From NCBI GenBank assembly GCA_034926635.1, contig JAYFQX010000011.1:34664-98663 (forward strand): a stretch of 64,000 bases of DNA, given 5' to 3'. Positions 60,774-64,000 of this stretch are shown here, one piece after another; positions within the stretch are counted from its first letter, which is position 1; the number at the start of each line of letters is the position of its first letter. Source of the DNA: Christensenella sp034926635. GTDB taxonomy: Bacteria > Bacillota > Clostridia > Christensenellales > Christensenellaceae. The position numbers were made by a program, and so were the translations under genes. Under the pieces are notes generated by a model. The model was not told the origin of the DNA. It saw only the letters and a program-made list of their open reading frames with translations, and did not search any database.

Positions 60774-62888
60774 ATGAAAACAGATAAAATAGCATTATTA
60801 GAGGAAGAACGGCAACAGTTGCTGGATAAGATCGAGGAAAAGATTTATGCTTCTCCCGATCTCCTCGCTGCAGAGCTGGGATTACCGCAGGGAAATGTTC
60901 AAAAAGAATTGGATGCCCTGGAAAATGAATATGAGGTTGCGAAATCAAAGCACGGAAAATATGCCCTCGCAAGCACTATGGGGCTTTTTCGTGGAACGAT
61001 GGAGTGCAAAAAGGGCGGCTTTGCTTTTTTGCGTACGCCGCACAGGGAAGAAGATATTTTTATTGGCGCCTCGGGTAAACACGGGGCACTTGATGGTGAA
61101 GAAGTTTTAGTAAAATTGCGAAAGCACCAAGAGGAAGGCAGAAACCTGGAAGGCACGGTGGTGAAGGTGCTTTCTGCGTTGCCGTACCAAACGGTAGGGA
61201 CTGTAGAAAAAACGCGTAACGTTGTTTTCGTGATTAGTGATGATCCTGCGATTGACGATGTTTTTATTCCAAAACAGAAGGCAAAGGGATTGCGAAACGG
61301 ACAAAAAGTCGTTTTTAATATTACGCGACGCGCTGATGGAAACAGAAGTCCCGAAGGAGAGATCGCCGAGGTGCTGGGGAATAGCGGAGAAAAAGGAGTG
61401 GATATCCTTGCTTACGCCAGAAGATTTGGGCTCACAGCCGATTTTGACGAAGAGTGCAATGCACAGGCAAAAAAGTTGTCACAGGAACAGCCGGATACTG
61501 TCGGAAGGCTTGATTTGCGGAAAAGCTTGGTTGTGACGATTGACGGCGCAGACGCAAAGGATTTGGATGATGCGGTCTCCTTACAGATATTGCCCAACGG
61601 TAATTATGAACTGGGAGTGCATATTGCGGACGTAAGTCATTATGTGCGGGAAGGCACACCGCTTGATCAAGAAGCGTTAAAACGCGGTACAAGCGTTTAT
61701 ATGGTAGACCGTGTGGTCCCTATGCTGCCTAAGGAAATATCCAACGGAATATGTTCGCTTAATCCGGCGGAGGATAAGCTGACGCTCTCTTGCATTATGG
61801 AGATCAATCCGCAGGGAGAAACTGTATCGCATCGGATCGAAAATACAGTGATTCGCTCACGCTACAGGCTGACCTACGAAGCTGTGAACAAAATTTTGGC
61901 AGGAGATAAAAGGGAAGCATCGCGTTTCGCACAGGCAGCAGATATGCTTTTTGCAATGGATAAGCTTGCCAAGATCATGCGGGAACGCAGGTTTGAAAAA
62001 GGCAGTATTGATTTTAATATTGATGAAGCGGAGATTCTACTGGATGAAAAAGGCAAACCAAAAGATGTTGTGTTGCGCCAGCGCGGCGATGCGGAAAAGT
62101 TGATCGAAGAGTTTATGCTGCGCGCCAATGTCACAGTTGCACAACAGGCATTTTATATGGATATGCCGTTTGTATACCGCGTTCACGAACAGCCGGATGC
62201 GGATAAAATGAAGGAATTATCGATTTTTCTCGGAAATTTTGGAATTAAACTGAAGGGCTTCCAAAACGTTCATCCGCGCGCAATTCAAAGTGTGCTCAGC
62301 CAGGCAGAAAATACTGATGAAGCAGCAATTGTGAACCGGGTTGCGCTGCGTTCGCTGAAAAAGGCAAAATATACAACGGAGCCGGAAGGACATTTTGGTC
62401 TTGCGGCAGAAAGATATTGTCATTTTACTTCGCCGATCAGAAGATATCCGGATTTGCAGATCCACCGAATTTTGAAGCAAATGCTTGAAAAGGGTATCGA
62501 TGAAGGGATTGTGCGGCATTATGAGCGGATTTTGCCGGAAGTAGCAGCAAAATCAAGCGAACGGGAACGCAATGCAATCGAGGCGGAACGCGCAGTGCAA
62601 GATTTGAAGATGACGGAGTATATGTCGCAGTTTGTCGGGCAGGAGTTTCCGGCGATCGTTTCCGGCGTTACGCGTTTTGGAATTTTTGCGGAATTAGAGA
62701 ATACCATCGAAGGCATGATCCCTTTGGCACAACTTCACGATGATTATTATGATTATCGTGAAAAGGAATACTGTGCGGTTGGGGAGAAGACAAAGAAGCG
62801 TATTACGCTGGGCGATAAAATCACCATCAGGGTGGCGGCTGCAGATGTTGCTTCCGGTAAAATAGAATTTACCTTAGTGGAAAAATAA
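60774..62888 (+). CDS. rnr: Ribonuclease R
   Basis: 704 residues. N-terminal winged helix (about 1-65), cold-shock domains, the RNB catalytic domain with TIDGADAKDLDDAV (about residues 254-267, metal-binding aspartates), and a C-terminal S1 domain (FPAIVSGVTRFGIFAELENTIEGMI). It lacks a long basic tail. A 3'-5' exoribonuclease, it degrades structured RNA and works with tmRNA on stalled messages. AAAGGTG lies five bases before ATG 60774. smpB follows after 38 bases. Confidence 0.96.
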   Translation: MKTDKIALLEEERQQLLDKIEEKIYASPDLLAAELGLPQGNVQKELDALENEYEVAKSKHGKYALASTMGLFRGTMECKKGGFAFLRTPHREEDIFIGASGKHGALDGEEVLVKLRKHQEEGRNLEGTVVKVLSALPYQTVGTVEKTRNVVFVISDDPAIDDVFIPKQKAKGLRNGQKVVFNITRRADGNRSPEGEIAEVLGNSGEKGVDILAYARRFGLTADFDEECNAQAKKLSQEQPDTVGRLDLRKSLVVTIDGADAKDLDDAVSLQILPNGNYELGVHIADVSHYVREGTPLDQEALKRGTSVYMVDRVVPMLPKEISNGICSLNPAEDKLTLSCIMEINPQGETVSHRIENTVIRSRYRLTYEAVNKILAGDKREASRFAQAADMLFAMDKLAKIMRERRFEKGSIDFNIDEAEILLDEKGKPKDVVLRQRGDAEKLIEEFMLRANVTVAQQAFYMDMPFVYRVHEQPDADKMKELSIFLGNFGIKLKGFQNVHPRAIQSVLSQAENTDEAAIVNRVALRSLKKAKYTTEPEGHFGLAAERYCHFTSPIRRYPDLQIHRILKQMLEKGIDEGIVRHYERILPEVAAKSSERERNAIEAERAVQDLKMTEYMSQFVGQEFPAIVSGVTRFGIFAELENTIEGMIPLAQLHDDYYDYREKEYCAVGEKTKKRITLGDKITIRVAAADVASGKIEFTLVEK

Positions 62889-62926
62889 GGTATAATGGAA
62901 TAAGAAATGAACGAAGAGGAAAAGAT

Positions 62927-63373
62927 ATGGCAGCGGGGGAAAAATTGCTGGCGCAAAATAAAAAAGCGCGGCATGATTATTTCATAGAAGATGTATATGA
63001 GGCAGGCATTGAGCTTGTCGGTACGGAAGTGAAGTCGTGCCGGATGGCAAAGGTCAATCTGCGGGATTCTTATGTACAGATTAGAAATGCAGAAGCTTTT
63101 GTGAATAACCTACATATCAGCCCTTATGAAAAGGGTAATATCTTCAATAAAGATCCGTTGCGCGTGCGCAAGCTGCTGTTGCATAAAAAAGAGATTCTCA
63201 AGTTGCTTGGGCTGACCGCACAAAAAGGTTATACGCTGGTGCCGCTTCGGATGTATTTAAAAGGGGGAAAAGTAAAGATGGAGATTGGCGTGTGCCGCGG
63301 CAAGCATCTGTATGATAAGCGGCAGGATCTCAAAGAAAAGGCAGTCAGGCGTGATATGGAGCGCAGGATATAA
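62927..63373 (+). CDS. smpB: SsrA-binding protein SmpB
   Basis: 148 residues. The beta-barrel core is seen at NKKARHDYFIEDVYEAGIELVGTEVKSCRMAKVNLRDSYV, and the C-terminal basic helix is KRQDLKEKAVRRDMERRI. It binds tmRNA and brings it to stalled ribosomes. GAAGAGGAAAAG lies ahead of the ATG. The tmRNA gene follows 25 bases downstream, the standard arrangement. Confidence 0.97.
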   Translation: MAAGEKLLAQNKKARHDYFIEDVYEAGIELVGTEVKSCRMAKVNLRDSYVQIRNAEAFVNNLHISPYEKGNIFNKDPLRVRKLLLHKKEILKLLGLTAQKGYTLVPLRMYLKGGKVKMEIGVCRGKHLYDKRQDLKEKAVRRDMERRI

Positions 63374-63398
63374 ACGAATTTGCATTACAACTGAATAT

Positions 63399-63783
63399 GG
63401 GGGCGTACTGGTTTCGACGGGGGCATTTGTGAGGCAGATAAGCAAGCCGCAGTTTCGGAAGGTCTGCGTAAAAAAATCCGGCTTAAATATAAATGCAAAA
63501 ACAAACAAAACTGCAGAGGTGGGTTCTCCCGCTCTGCTCGCTGCTTAATTAAATAGCAGCCTTCTGACCTCTCTTTTCCTGTTTGGGAGAGAGTCGGGAG
63601 CAAATTTAAAACAGGGTACTATATTGCCAAAGCTTTGCGGCAATACGGATTTGATGAAGCTACCTCTTTTCTGTTTTTGTGGCTTAGGGCTCAAAAGAGG
63701 GAAATAAACAAAGGCCAATAAGCTTGTAGAAGGTCGACCGGGCAGGCTTTCGGACAGGGGTTCGACTCCCCTCGCCTCCACCA
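63399..63783 (+). ncRNA. ssrA: Transfer-messenger RNA (tmRNA)
   Basis: A 385-base gene. The acceptor stem pairs GGGGGCG (63399-63405) with CGCCTCC (63773-63779), with the third pair G-U, the alanine identity element; discriminator A and encoded CCA follow. The T-arm (GGGGTTCGACTCCCC) and the D-arm-like GGTTTCGACGGG are present. The resume frame starts at GCA 63495 and reads AKTNKTAEVGSPALLAA before TAA at 63546, a 17-residue tag ending in LAA-type residues for proteolysis. It frees stalled ribosomes with SmpB. Confidence 0.95.
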
Positions 63784-63793
63784 CAATTTGTCT

Positions 63794-63820
63794 AAAAACC
63801 CGCTATTTAAGCGGGTTTTT
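63794..63820 (+). terminator. Terminator of tmRNA
   Basis: AAAAACCCGC (63794-63803) and GCGGGTTTTT (63811-63820) form a perfect 10-bp stem with a 7-base loop. Confidence 0.92.
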
Positions 63821-63878
63821 AGCGTTTTTAGGAGTCTGTTTTCGGACAGTTCTGAGTGCAAAATGAAGGGCAGGGATA

Positions 63879-64000
63879 TTATCCCCTCATCGCTTCGATC
63901 AATTTCCTTGTACCCACCATATTAATGGCCCGTTTTAGGTTGTACGCAAGGAAACTTAAGCCCATTTCCGCTTCCGCAATCTTTTTTCCGCGACACAAAA
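63879..64000 (-). mobile_element. C-terminal end of an IS1182-type transposase, cut by the window edge
   Basis: On the minus strand the frame entering from the right edge reads 39 codons and stops at TAA (63881-63879). The text GLSFLAYNLKRAINMVG and the following KLIEAM match the C-terminal end of IS1182-family DDE transposases, and an upstream CRGKKIAEAEM fits the preceding segment. The start and most of the gene are outside the window, so whether it is intact is unknown. The 3' end of the element should lie between 63821 and 63878, where CTGTTTTCGGACAG (63836-63849) is a candidate part of its terminal repeat. Confidence 0.72.

Overview
The window reads as a chromosomal segment of a low-to-moderate GC Gram-positive anaerobe of the class Clostridia. 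The supporting evidence is a SCIFF peptide with its radical-SAM maturase, the sporulation sigma factor SigH beside mrnC/thyX/rlmB, a CwlD-like amidase, an FAD-dependent thymidylate synthase, two iron-containing alcohol dehydrogenases, an NBP35-type iron-sulfur carrier and many multidomain c-di-GMP proteins. Shine-Dalgarno sequences are strong and sigma-A promoters are easy to see. TTG and GTG starts are common. A Christensenellaceae-like member is possible, but the sequence alone does not settle it. TAG is used as an ordinary stop by several genes.

Layout. (1) 1-7.1 kb: the 3' part of a giant GGDEF/PAS/EAL/GAF sensor and a flavodoxin-ferredoxin protein. (2) 7.2-10.9 kb: tgt, yajC, the SCIFF precursor and its maturase separated by a terminator, and a gamma-carbonic-anhydrase-like protein. 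(3) 11.1-14.6 kb: a sodium/solute symporter, then metA-cysK. The MetA has Glu111, which predicts O-acetylhomoserine. (4) 14.7-21.2 kb: a second c-di-GMP island with an unknown HTH regulator divergent from a Cache/degenerate-GGDEF protein split by an in-frame TAG, followed by a periplasmic-binding-domain EAL protein. (5) 21.2-40.6 kb: a catabolic locus of unknown substrate. On the minus strand are a sugar isomerase/epimerase, a PfkB kinase, a Gfo/Idh dehydrogenase and a URO-D-family protein. On the plus strand are DeoC aldolase, an OYE-type flavin reductase, a GntR/UTRA regulator, a complete ribose-type ABC importer, a SIS-domain protein, an RbsD/FucU protein and an Fe-ADH, with a second Fe-ADH on the minus strand. 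The two halves diverge from a 607-bp AT-rich control region that carries tandem AAATGATAC repeats and an inverted copy. (6) 40.8-46.6 kb: a heterodimeric ABC exporter, pyrophosphatase and an ABC-F ATPase. (7) 46.7-63.4 kb: housekeeping genes (cysS, NBP35-type ATPase, cyclase family, tsaD, amidase, mrnC, thyX, rlmB, sigH, greA, lysS, dus, secG, rnr, smpB). (8) 63.4-64 kb: tmRNA with its terminator, then the 3' end of an IS1182-type transposase cut by the window edge.

How the parts may work together. The catabolic locus looks like oxidation/isomerisation, phosphorylation and aldol cleavage of an imported sugar. DeoC would release acetaldehyde plus a triose phosphate, and the Fe-ADHs could reduce the aldehyde and so regenerate NAD+. 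The substrate cannot be read from the sequence. Three large c-di-GMP proteins in the first 21 kb indicate heavy investment in that second messenger; two of them carry the same degenerate GGDEF signature ahead of an intact EAL domain. No CRISPR array, rRNA gene or ordinary tRNA gene was seen.
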